Of a DNA stretch of 9,538 nucleotides, positions 1-7,056 are shown in pieces. Below the pieces are notes generated by a model. It was not told the DNA's origin and did not search any database. It worked only from the letters and a program-made list of their open reading frames with translations. The stretch covers positions 1 to 9,538 of the forward strand of contig CAMNNN010000042.1 of assembly GCA_946545505.1 (NCBI GenBank). The letters are read 5' to 3'. Origin of the DNA: an uncultured Clostridia bacterium. GTDB lineage: Bacteria; Bacillota; Clostridia; Saccharofermentanales; Saccharofermentanaceae. A program made the position numbers and the translations under genes. The stretch's first letter is position 1, and every line of letters starts with the position of its first letter.

Positions 1-509
1 GCCATATTGTGAGGGTAGATATACTCGATAGGATCCTCGATCGTGATAACGTGTCTTGCCTTTGTCTTGTTGATATAGTCAACGATAGCGGAAAGAGTTG
101 TTGTCTTACCGGAACCCGTAGGACCTGTAACGATGATGATACCGTTAGGTGCGTCTGCGAGGCTCTTGATTACGTCAGGAAGTCCGAGTTCTTCAATGTC
201 GGGAATCTTGGCGCTGAGGATACGGATACTTGCAGCCAGGTTGTTACGCTGATGGTAAACGTTAACTCTGAGTCTGTAGTCCTCATTGTAAGACATACCG
301 AAGTCAACATCGCCGCCCTTCTCGATTCTCTTTGCATAGTCCTCGGAAAGAAGGCTGTAGATCATCTTGTTGGCTTCTTCGATAGTCGGCTTCTCGTCAA
401 GGATGTGAAGCTCACCGAATCTTCTTACAGCGTGGTTCGTACCTGCTGTAATATGTACGTCGGAGCACTCATTCTCAATAGCGTAATCTACGAGTTCATT
501 AAAAGTCAT
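1..509 (-). CDS. pilT: PilT, type IV pilus retraction ATPase (N-terminal part, cut by window edge)
   Basis: The gene reads leftwards off the window, leaving 169 codons of a family usually about 350 residues long. PilT is the cytoplasmic hexameric ATPase that powers pilus depolymerisation and twitching. The N-terminal domain shows the family pattern SDVHITAG (residues 16-23), DVDFG (67-71) and RVNVYHQ (81-87). The ATPase core follows with Walker [10 protein letters not shown] (129-137) and the Asp-box region TIEDPIEY (156-163); Walker B and the His box lie outside the window. The ATG at 509 is supported by a GGAGG at 516-520, six bases upstream. PilT is preferred over the extension ATPase PilB because it begins directly with the short PilT N-domain. 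It lies downstream of, and in the same direction as, the GGDEF gene but has its own -10 box. Confidence 0.93.
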   Translation of the reverse strand, partial: MTFNELVDYAIENECSDVHITAGTNHAVRRFGELHILDEKPTIEEANKMIYSLLSEDYAKRIEKGGDVDFGMSYNEDYRLRVNVYHQRNNLAASIRILSAKIPDIEELGLPDVIKSLADAPNGIIIVTGPTGSGKTTTLSAIVDYINKTKARHVITIEDPIEYIYPHNM

Positions 510-515
510 AACTTA

Positions 516-544
516 CCTCCGGGGTATTTACTGCGCTTATTATA
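516..544 (-). promoter_or_regulatory. Putative pilT promoter (-10) and ribosome binding site
   Basis: On the minus strand a perfect TATAAT lies at 544-539, putting the transcription start near 532 and giving a leader of about 20 bases. GGAGG at 520-516 is six bases from the ATG. No convincing -35 is seen: 17 bp upstream of the -10 is TAACAT (567-562). The rest of the gap (545-619) is AT-rich, and I find no clear terminator for the upstream GGDEF gene, so read-through into pilT remains possible. Confidence 0.5.
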
Positions 545-619
545 CAATAAATCAAAAATAAATGTTATATATATTTCTTTTTTGAAGACTTTTGTTTTAA
601 GGTTTCGGAGCACCCCGGA

Positions 620-2554
620 TCAATGCCCGGATGACATCTGTCTGCCGTTTGCCGCGTACTTTGCATTCTTCCTGCTGTACATTGCCGCATCAGCATCTCT
701 GATGCACTTGTTCATATCGAAGTTACCGTCAAGAACGGATCTTGTGTAGCCGCTGCTGGTCGCGACCTTATAGGGCTTATCCGAAGACTCGTTATACAGT
801 TCGAGATTCTTATCAATCTTCCTAATTATCTCGTCCGCATCGCACTCGCCGAACACGATAGAGAAGACTTCGTCACCGCCGAATCTTGTGGACAGACTCG
901 ACTCGGGGACGGATTTGTTAAGTGCGTTCGCCACCTGATATATCGCGCTGTCGCCTTCGGCGTGTCCGTAGTTATCGTTGATGAATTTAAGACCGTCCAG
1001 ATCGGACATGATAATCGTGACGGGAATGCCGTTATACTCGGGATCCTTACGCAGAGCCTTAAGCTGGTTCTGGAAGCCTATACGGTTGAACAGTCCGGTC
1101 AGCGCATCGTGACGGTACATCTCGTCCATCTCCTTAAGAAGAGTGCGCTGGTAGCGTATGTTTATGTATCCGCCGATACCGATGCTCACGGCATTTGTTA
1201 CACCGAGCGTATTCGTATAATTCGAGATAAGGAAGTCATTAAAGTGGAAGCACGTGAATCCGAACGGGCGGTCCATGAATACAAGTGCATTGAAGATAAG
1301 CGGGTAGCCGGATCTTGTCAGTTCCATCATTCTGGCACACAGGTTAGGTGCCATAACATCTTCGAAAAGCTCTCCCTCGCGGCTGGACAGATCAAGCGTT
1401 CCTTCCTTATACCTCTCGGGGAACTCGGAATCATAGATCATTACGAATTCCTTCTTCGAGTCAAGTATGTGCTTATCCGTGAAGTAGTTGATGTCTTTCT
1501 CGAAGCATCGTCTGTCGACGACGAATATCGTGTTATCCATCTTATAAGAATCGAGCTGGGAAACCATCTCACCCGGAGTCTTGCTCATCTGCATTGATGA
1601 AGTGATGAGAGCGAGAACACGGTTATCGTCGTTAAGTCTGGCGAAGCTTTCTCTGAAACGGTTACGAAGTATCGCAGGATGTTCGTTATGTTCACGGCAT
1701 CCGCAGGATTGGTTAGCCTGGAATGTAGGTTCGATGACCCTGTCCTGAACATCGCCGCCTCTTATGGCATCGATGACGAGCTCGGCCGACACATCCGCCA
1801 TTCTGATTATGTCGCATGTGGCAGTAGTAATCTTCGGAGAAGTGAAGTAGATCTCATCATATCCGTCGAATCCCGTAACTATAACATCCTGAGGGACCAT
1901 GAAGCCGGATTTGATGAGCATCTCGGTTACCGTGATAGCCATGATGTCATTCGCGCATATGATAGCTTCCGGAATATCACCCCTGTCGATCAGCGCCTGT
2001 GTAGCGATGCGGCAGGGATCTGCCCAGAAATCGCCGTGGCTGACCATGGAGTCCTCGAAAGGAATACCATTCTCTTCAATGACTCTCTTAAAAACTGCGA
2101 TTCTTCTGTCTGAGAATTCGTTGCCGACGTGTCCGGCCATGATATGCGGACGGCGTACACCGTGATCCTCGATAACGTGACGTACGACAGTCTCAAAACC
2201 CTTATCATAATCGTAGCTTATGCATGAGGCGCCTTCATAATGACCGTCGGCAATTACGACAGGAAGATTGTGGGCCTTGGCGTTTCTGATAACTTTGCCG
2301 GCAATCTTATGACTCTTGATCTTCTCATCCATAATGATGACGGCGTCAATATAACGGTAGGGGATAAGATCAAAGACATACTTCTCGGTTGCCTGTCTGT
2401 CTTCTTCCCAGTAGATATCTGAATTGATCGTGAAGATGAGCAGTGAGATTCCTTCGTCTTTAAGCAGTTCAGTAAGACGGACTATATATCCGTGTGTCTG
2501 CGGTTCATATACTCGAGATGTACATAGCGCCACAAGTTTTCTGCCGTTGATCAT
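620..2554 (-). CDS. Cytoplasmic LacI-like sensor fused to a GGDEF diguanylate cyclase
   Basis: A 644-residue protein predicted to make c-di-GMP from GTP in response to a small ligand. Residues 5-285 resemble a LacI/periplasmic-binding-protein type 1 sensor: ANDIMAITVTEML (201-213) and VPQDVIVTGFDGYDE (220-234) match the effector-domain pattern of LacI regulators. There is no N-terminal helix-turn-helix, signal peptide or obvious membrane helix, so the sensor should face the cytoplasm. It ends in SCGC (283-286). Residues 290-470 are an unassigned middle region. The GGDEF domain spans about 478-635: RHDALTGLFNR (481-491), metal-binding D518 in SDLDGLKFINDNYGH, signature GGDEV (559-563) and DADAAMYSRKN near the end. 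The signature ends in V, not F, and the RxxD inhibitory site is missing (PESS at the equivalent position). ATG 2554 is backed by GAGG at 2565-2562, seven bases upstream. Confidence 0.88.
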   Translation of the reverse strand: MINGRKLVALCTSRVYEPQTHGYIVRLTELLKDEGISLLIFTINSDIYWEEDRQATEKYVFDLIPYRYIDAVIIMDEKIKSHKIAGKVIRNAKAHNLPVVIADGHYEGASCISYDYDKGFETVVRHVIEDHGVRRPHIMAGHVGNEFSDRRIAVFKRVIEENGIPFEDSMVSHGDFWADPCRIATQALIDRGDIPEAIICANDIMAITVTEMLIKSGFMVPQDVIVTGFDGYDEIYFTSPKITTATCDIIRMADVSAELVIDAIRGGDVQDRVIEPTFQANQSCGCREHNEHPAILRNRFRESFARLNDDNRVLALITSSMQMSKTPGEMVSQLDSYKMDNTIFVVDRRCFEKDINYFTDKHILDSKKEFVMIYDSEFPERYKEGTLDLSSREGELFEDVMAPNLCARMMELTRSGYPLIFNALVFMDRPFGFTCFHFNDFLISNYTNTLGVTNAVSIGIGGYINIRYQRTLLKEMDEMYRHDALTGLFNRIGFQNQLKALRKDPEYNGIPVTIIMSDLDGLKFINDNYGHAEGDSAIYQVANALNKSVPESSLSTRFGGDEVFSIVFGECDADEIIRKIDKNLELYNESSDKPYKVATSSGYTRSVLDGNFDMNKCIRDADAAMYSRKNAKYAANGRQMSSGH

Positions 2555-2585
2555 CGTATGACCTCATTAATATTGCTATCCAATC

Positions 2586-2613
2586 TATATATTATCAACA
2601 AAAATAAGAACAA
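2586..2613 (-). promoter_or_regulatory. Possible promoter of the GGDEF gene
   Basis: On the minus strand TTGTTC (2613-2608) and TATATA (2591-2586) are separated by 16 bp, giving a start about 25 bases before the ATG. Both hexamers depart from consensus and the region is AT-rich, so this is a tentative call. Confidence 0.33.
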
Positions 2614-2620
2614 TCAGTTA

Positions 2621-2656
2621 ACTAATATGGAACTAATTTGAATAAAATGCCACTAA
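2621..2656 (+). repeat. Three ACTAA direct repeats upstream of the solute-binding lipoprotein promoter
   Basis: ACTAA occurs at 2621-2625, 2632-2636 and 2652-2656, the first two within the longer unit AACTAAT. Start-to-start distances of 11 and 20 bp are roughly one and two helical turns, so the units face the same side of the DNA. The last unit sits near where a -35 would be for the -10 at 2677. This arrangement would suit an activator, but AT-rich DNA produces short repeats by chance. Confidence 0.35.
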
Positions 2657-2676
2657 ATTGCCTCAGGGGTTTACTG

Positions 2677-2708
2677 TATAATACAAACTTGCAAATATTA
2701 AGAAGGGA
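2677..2708 (+). promoter_or_regulatory. Promoter -10 and ribosome binding site of the 797-aa lipoprotein gene
   Basis: A perfect TATAAT at 2677-2682 lies within the 11-bp palindrome TGTATAATACA (2675-2685). The expected start is near 2689, with a leader of about 29 bases. The purine-rich AGAAGGGA (2701-2708) is the ribosome binding site, nine bases before the ATG at 2718. No good -35 is found at 16-18 bp spacing, which may mean activator dependence. Confidence 0.55.
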
Positions 2709-2717
2709 AGATATTTT

Positions 2718-5111
2718 ATGAAAACCTTTAAGAAATTAATCGCTTCCGCTCTTGCTTTGGCTGTGGCGATCCCAATGTTTACGGCATGTTCCCGCGGAGG
2801 CGGCGGAGACGTTATCTCGGCGGACGACCCCTGGTACGATCTTAAGACCGTATCGATCGAGGAGACCTTTGATCCTGAGGTATACGAGTTTGCCTACATA
2901 GATTTTGTAGGCTTGTGTGACCTCGGTTATGTTTACTCGGCTTATGCCGTTAAGCTTATCGAAAGCGGGGAAGATATCGAGAGTAATTATGAGGATATGG
3001 TCGAGCAGTCCTTGTTCATTTATGATGATGAGGGAACAAGAGTTCAGACCATAAGTATTTCCGATTATCTCAAGACTACAGAACTCGGCCAATATGCGAG
3101 CTTAAGCGGTGTCGTTGAGCAGGGTGGTACATGGTATGTAAAAATCGATTCATATGACAGCGATACCTATGAGTCAACGAACTACCGTGTTGCAGTAGAT
3201 ATGGAGTCCGGTGAACTCGGTGAGCCCGAACTTATCCCAACTCCCGAAGAGGCAAGTGACCTTATTTCCGAGGCAAGTGAAGAGGATACTGTAACAGTCG
3301 GTGATTACGAGATCAGAAAATTCTGGTGTTATTCTGATGAAGGAGATTCCTATGTATTTATCCTTACTGATTCCGACAATAATACGACAGTTATCGACAT
3401 GAGAGAACTGTTCCCGAATGAGACTATCTTCGACGTTGCCAATATCATCGATATCGGCAATAACAAAGCTCTTATCTGTGCAACTGATTCCGGAGCCAGT
3501 AAGTTCTTCACGATTGATTTCACAACAATGAATGTTGAGAAGATCGATGGTGATATGTCCTGGCTTCCCGGAGATGCATCTAACATCTTTGCCATAGAGG
3601 GTATCGGTTCTGCGGTTGTCAATCAGGATGGTGTTTATGCCATTGACTTTGATAACAGCTCCCTTGAGCCGTTGCTCCTGTTTGATGATACGAATGTTAA
3701 CAGAAGTGATGTCAATAATTTCACTCCCATAAGGATCACGGAAGACGAGTTCGTATTCACGGGTGTACCTAATATACCTGAGGTCGGCTCCGGTACTTCC
3801 ACTACTTCGAGAGCCGGAATCTATACTTTCACGCGCGCTGAGTCCAACCCTAATGCAGGCAAGACCATTATCAGCGTTGCTTCAGTTGAGTCGTTCCCTT
3901 ATGCGCTCTGTAATGCGGTATGCGAGTTCAACGATTCTTCTGAGGACTACTTCATTAAGCTCGATTCGAAGTACAACATTGATAATCATTACAGTGAGTT
4001 CAGCAGTGAAGATGATTATGAGGCTGCACGTGACCGTGTTTCAGCTGATCTGAGTAACCAGCTCGCTATCGATCTTATGGCGGGTGAGGGTCCTGATATC
4101 ATCATCAATGCGGCATCCCTTACCATGATGAACAGCAGTGATTATCTGCTCGACCTGGCTCCTTATATTGAGGAGAACTATAGTTCTGACAGTTATTACA
4201 CAAACATCTTCGATGCATGCAAGGACGGCGAGGCTTTATACCAGGTTCCTCTTGCTTTCTCCGTAGTCGGTATTGCCACATCACAGGATAATGTTGAAGA
4301 AGGACAGAACGGATTTACTTTCGAGCAGTATGCAGACTTTGTTGAAGGCCCCTGCAACGGCGTGAGCCCTTTCAGCGGTAATCAGATCGATATCTTTATA
4401 AACCTCGTTGACTGTATGTATGACAGCTTCATCGAGGAAGGTGTCGTTAACTTCGATACTGATGAATTCAGAGCTCTTGCAGATTTTACAGCTGAGAATA
4501 TCACAGATGAATTAAGCCTTGGCGATTCAGGCGACGAGGGTTATTATGAGACAGATTCAAGCGTAGCATCCATCGCATATATCGATAACATTGCTTCCTA
4601 CTTCCAGAGTGTTACAAGTAAGGACTTTGCTCTGCTCGGACTTCCTTCTTATGACGGAAGAGGACCTGTTATCTACGACATCAACTCTGTTGCCATCTCA
4701 GCACAGACTGATAATCAGGATGCATGTTATGAATTTGTATCTATGCTTCTGAGCGATTCCTGCCAGGAAATCTACGCCGTTTACGATATTCCCGTAAACC
4801 GTAATGCTTTCGATACAGTCGCACACGAGTACATAGATACTACTAACTATGAGCTCGACCTCATGCTCAGACTGTATGACGAGGCATTGCTCACTATGTA
4901 TGGTTATAACGTTGCACATATGGAAGAGTCCGATATTCCCGAGTTCGAGGAGTTCGTTGAAGGAATCTCAAGAATGTATGTTAATGACGGTTCCATCAAC
5001 TCCATTATCAGAGAAGAGATGCCTTCTTACTTCGCGGGACAGAAGACTATGGAGCAGATCATACCTGTTCTCACAGACAGAGTAAGTACTGTTCTTAACG
5101 AGAGAAGCTGA
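2718..5111 (+). CDS. Large extracellular solute-binding lipoprotein (ABC-type family 1-like) with an N-terminal repeat-rich domain
   Basis: A 797-residue secreted lipoprotein. The signal peptide MKTFKKLIASALALAVAIPM ends in the lipobox FTAC with Cys24 as the lipid anchor, followed by a Gly-rich linker (27-30). Residues about 45-375 are acidic, beta-rich and made of short strand-turn segments, possibly propeller-like. Residues about 385-780 resemble family 1 extracellular solute-binding proteins: LMAGEGPDIIINAAS (453-467) is the typical aG-GPDii segment, followed by LLDLAPYIEE and a C-terminal region mentioning a hinge-like DIPVNR. Typical members have 400-450 residues, so this is nearly double length. 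No permease or ATPase genes are adjacent, so it is an orphan binding protein that may serve a distant transporter or act as a sensor. It has its own promoter and terminator and is divergent from the LacI-like/GGDEF gene. The ligand is unknown; sugars are the commonest in this family. Confidence 0.82.
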   Translation: MKTFKKLIASALALAVAIPMFTACSRGGGGDVISADDPWYDLKTVSIEETFDPEVYEFAYIDFVGLCDLGYVYSAYAVKLIESGEDIESNYEDMVEQSLFIYDDEGTRVQTISISDYLKTTELGQYASLSGVVEQGGTWYVKIDSYDSDTYESTNYRVAVDMESGELGEPELIPTPEEASDLISEASEEDTVTVGDYEIRKFWCYSDEGDSYVFILTDSDNNTTVIDMRELFPNETIFDVANIIDIGNNKALICATDSGASKFFTIDFTTMNVEKIDGDMSWLPGDASNIFAIEGIGSAVVNQDGVYAIDFDNSSLEPLLLFDDTNVNRSDVNNFTPIRITEDEFVFTGVPNIPEVGSGTSTTSRAGIYTFTRAESNPNAGKTIISVASVESFPYALCNAVCEFNDSSEDYFIKLDSKYNIDNHYSEFSSEDDYEAARDRVSADLSNQLAIDLMAGEGPDIIINAASLTMMNSSDYLLDLAPYIEENYSSDSYYTNIFDACKDGEALYQVPLAFSVVGIATSQDNVEEGQNGFTFEQYADFVEGPCNGVSPFSGNQIDIFINLVDCMYDSFIEEGVVNFDTDEFRALADFTAENITDELSLGDSGDEGYYETDSSVASIAYIDNIASYFQSVTSKDFALLGLPSYDGRGPVIYDINSVAISAQTDNQDACYEFVSMLLSDSCQEIYAVYDIPVNRNAFDTVAHEYIDTTNYELDLMLRLYDEALLTMYGYNVAHMEESDIPEFEEFVEGISRMYVNDGSINSIIREEMPSYFAGQKTMEQIIPVLTDRVSTVLNERS

Positions 5112-5122
5112 TAAGGTTTCCG

Positions 5123-5190
5123 ATAATCCTGCAGGGAGCGGTCCGGAAGGGCCGCTCTTTTATTTGTTCTCAAACTGTTTACAGGATTAT
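5123..5190. repeat. 9-bp inverted repeat flanking the lipoprotein gene terminator
   Basis: ATAATCCTG (5123-5131) and CAGGATTAT (5182-5190) are perfect inverse complements enclosing the terminator hairpin and its T-tract. If transcription passed the T-tract, the arms could close a larger stem with the terminator inside its loop. Function is unknown and chance is possible. Confidence 0.35.
5136..5165 (+). terminator. Rho-independent terminator of the solute-binding lipoprotein gene
   Basis: The stem AGCGGTCC (5137-5144) pairs with GGGCCGCT (5149-5156) through eight pairs including one G-U, closed by a GGAA (GNRA-type) tetraloop. A G-C pair at 5136/5157 extends it. The tract CTTTTATTT follows directly. 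It starts 25 bases after the stop codon. Confidence 0.92.
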
Positions 5191-5230
5191 TTTCTCTTTT
5201 ATGAACAGATACATCGAGTGATTAATAAAG

Positions 5231-5257
5231 TAAAAAGGCTGTCCGGTATGGACAGCC
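5231..5257 (-). terminator. Rho-independent terminator of the flavoprotein/reductase operon
   Basis: An eight-pair perfect stem, GGCTGTCC (5237-5244) with GGACAGCC (5250-5257), has a five-base loop. On the minus strand it is followed by TTTTTA (5236-5231), and it lies 29 bases past the stop codon at 5287. On the plus strand it is followed only by CTTTATG, so it mainly serves the minus-strand operon. Confidence 0.9.
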
Positions 5258-5286
5258 CTTTATGTGTGCGTAGAATTTATCTTTTG

Positions 5287-7056
5287 TCAGTCGTCCTTGC
5301 CGGATGCTGCTCTGCCGACTTCCGCACCGGCGTCTGCCATTCCGATTGCCTGTGAGACGATAGGTGAGAGAACAACGGCGAGAATATAGGATACGATCAG
5401 TGTGGGAAGCAGAAGCTTAGCCCAGCTGCCGAGCCACATAACGGGGAACGGAGGCATTTGAGCGAGTGCTTCGGCGGGTGCATGGGAACGTGCCATTAAT
5501 ACGCCGACGATGCTGCATACCAGGCTGACGATGATCGTGTTGCCTACTGAAAGCGGAATCGAATTGATCAATGTGAACTTGAAGGAAGGAGGGTTAGCGC
5601 CTGCCTTGGCTGCGAGGTTCTTTCCAATCTTACCCAGAGGAATAACGAATGCCACGATGATTCCGACTGTTACCGACAAAAGAATGTTGGAGATATAGCG
5701 GATAGGTGCGGGCTGCATTTCGCCGGCCTGGGGATTGATCTTGGGGATAAGATAAGCTACCAGTACACCCATGGCCAGGGAGATAATAATAGCCATAACG
5801 AGCCCCATCAAGCGTTCTTTCTTTTTCATGTCTTTTACCTTCCTTTCGATTCTTGGTTCTTCATAATTGATGAGTATCTTCAGGTCGGACTTAGGGAAAG
5901 TACAGCAGGGATGGATGTATCCTGTCTCCTTGTCGTACTGTCTTCTGTGTTCGACCTTTCCGGGTGTGTAGACCTCGCCGGAAACCAGTTTGGAGCGGCA
6001 GAAGCCGCATTCGCCCGAACGGCACTTGCTCGGGGCCTCGATGCCTGCGCGCTCGAGAGCCACCAGAACAGGCTCTTCTGCCTTCGCAGGAACCTTACGC
6101 TCGATGCCGTCGTTCGTGATGACTGTGAGTTCATAAGTCTTATCCTTATGCACATCGGTGAATTCCGCATCACGCTTCGTGAGTCTGTACTGACCGTATG
6201 CATCGAATCTTACGGCTTTTCTCTTAAGACCGAGTTTCTGGCACTCGCCTTCAACGTAGTCGTACATACCCTGAGAGCCGCATACGAATACCGAATAGGA
6301 TTCAGGTGCATACTTCGCTATCAGTTCGGAAGAGATGAATCCGTGCTCATATCCGGGCTTCTCCTCGTCAGAGAGAACATGAACTACCTTGATCTTGCCG
6401 CCTGCGGTCTTCTCGTATTCATTAAGCTCGTCCTTAAACAGGATCTCGTCTTCGGTCCTGCTTCCGTAGAGCAGCGTGAGTTTAAAGTCTTCGGTGCCGT
6501 CTGCTATCGCAGCAGCAAGTGACATGAACGGTGCGATACCGGATCCTCCTGCAAGACCTATGACAGTGCCTTCATCACGGAGCGGCTCGTACTCGAAAAG
6601 CCCCGCAGGCTCGGAAATGTCGAGCGTGGTTCCTACCTTAAACTCTCTGTTGATATATTCGGATGCGAATCCGTCCTTCATGTTCTTAACGATGATCTGA
6701 TACTTGCCGCTTAAGGCGAGCTTAGGTGAAGAGCAAAGGGAATAGGGACGCGTGAGAACCGAGTCGCCGATCTTAAGCTTCAGGGAGATGTAGTGACCCG
6801 CTCTGAAGTAGGCGAGCTTTGTCGTTCCCTTGGAAGTGTCGGGCTCGAATGTGTAGACCTTAGCCCCGTTGAATTCTTTGATGTCGCTGACCTTAACATG
6901 CTGTACCTTCGGGTGTAGGCTGCGTGCGAGGACATTGGCATTGAAGTCATAAGGCGGCTCCTTGTCCGAAGCCTGATTGATAACCGCCTGGCGCTTCGGA
7001 AGGAGATCGTAGAAACTGTCGGCGGAAACGCCCTTGAGATATTCTTTATCAGCCAT
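5287..7056 (-). CDS. FNR-type NAD(P)H reductase / [2Fe-2S] ferredoxin / four-helix membrane fusion protein
   Basis: A 589-residue three-part protein predicted to pass electrons from NAD(P)H through FAD to a [2Fe-2S] centre at the membrane. Residues about 45-155 form the flavin domain, with RPYS (103-106) binding FAD. Residues about 163-290 form the nucleotide domain, with GLAGGSGIAPF (167-177), YGSRTEDEILF (197-207) and VCGSQGMYDYV (258-268). Residues about 305-400 are a plant-type ferredoxin domain with ligands C345, C350, C353 and a fourth at C384 or C385. After a basic linker (RIERKVKDMKKKER) come four hydrophobic helices at about 416-437, 454-474, 497-522 and 547-570; the linker charge places the redox part in the cytoplasm. 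The ATG at 7056 overlaps the upstream stop (TAATG) and follows GGAGG at 7070-7066, so it should be translationally coupled to the flavoprotein, its likely partner. The membrane part loosely recalls DUF2798-type proteins. An internal start may also be used. Confidence 0.88.
   Translation of the reverse strand: MADKEYLKGVSADSFYDLLPKRQAVINQASDKEPPYDFNANVLARSLHPKVQHVKVSDIKEFNGAKVYTFEPDTSKGTTKLAYFRAGHYISLKLKIGDSVLTRPYSLCSSPKLALSGKYQIIVKNMKDGFASEYINREFKVGTTLDISEPAGLFEYEPLRDEGTVIGLAGGSGIAPFMSLAAAIADGTEDFKLTLLYGSRTEDEILFKDELNEYEKTAGGKIKVVHVLSDEEKPGYEHGFISSELIAKYAPESYSVFVCGSQGMYDYVEGECQKLGLKRKAVRFDAYGQYRLTKRDAEFTDVHKDKTYELTVITNDGIERKVPAKAEEPVLVALERAGIEAPSKCRSGECGFCRSKLVSGEVYTPGKVEHRRQYDKETGYIHPCCTFPKSDLKILINYEEPRIERKVKDMKKKERLMGLVMAIIISLAMGVLVAYLIPKINPQAGEMQPAPIRYISNILLSVTVGIIVAFVIPLGKIGKNLAAKAGANPPSFKFTLINSIPLSVGNTIIVSLVCSIVGVLMARSHAPAEALAQMPPFPVMWLGSWAKLLLPTLIVSYILAVVLSPIVSQAIGMADAGAEVGRAASGKDD
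5827..5845 (-). promoter_or_regulatory. Possible internal ribosome binding site and start for the membrane domain alone
   Basis: Within the fusion gene, AAGGAAGG (5845-5838, minus strand) lies eight bases before the in-frame ATG at 5829 (Met410). Initiation here would yield a 180-residue protein beginning MKKKERLMG, with a basic N-terminus followed at once by the first membrane helix, exactly what a free-standing small membrane protein looks like. It could be a live second start or a relic of a gene fusion. Confidence 0.5.

Noticed and set aside
597..622. A terminator right after the GGDEF gene
   Set aside because: The GC-rich stretch there forms only a three-pair stem (CGG/CCG) and is followed by mixed A-rich sequence, not a T-tract on the minus strand.
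962..1597. A 211-codon open frame on the plus strand inside the GGDEF gene
   Set aside because: It is antisense to clear GGDEF-protein coding sequence, has no ribosome binding site and no recognisable protein features. The same applies to the plus-strand frame at 9-749 opposite pilT.
2693..2716. Possible hairpin AAATAT...ATATTT enclosing the ribosome binding site of the 797-aa lipoprotein gene
   Set aside because: Only six A-T pairs with a 12-base loop; too weak to regulate and expected by chance in AT-rich DNA.
5911..6522. A 203-codon open frame on the plus strand
   Set aside because: It lies opposite the FNR/ferredoxin domains, whose motifs are unambiguous on the minus strand; it is a codon-bias shadow.
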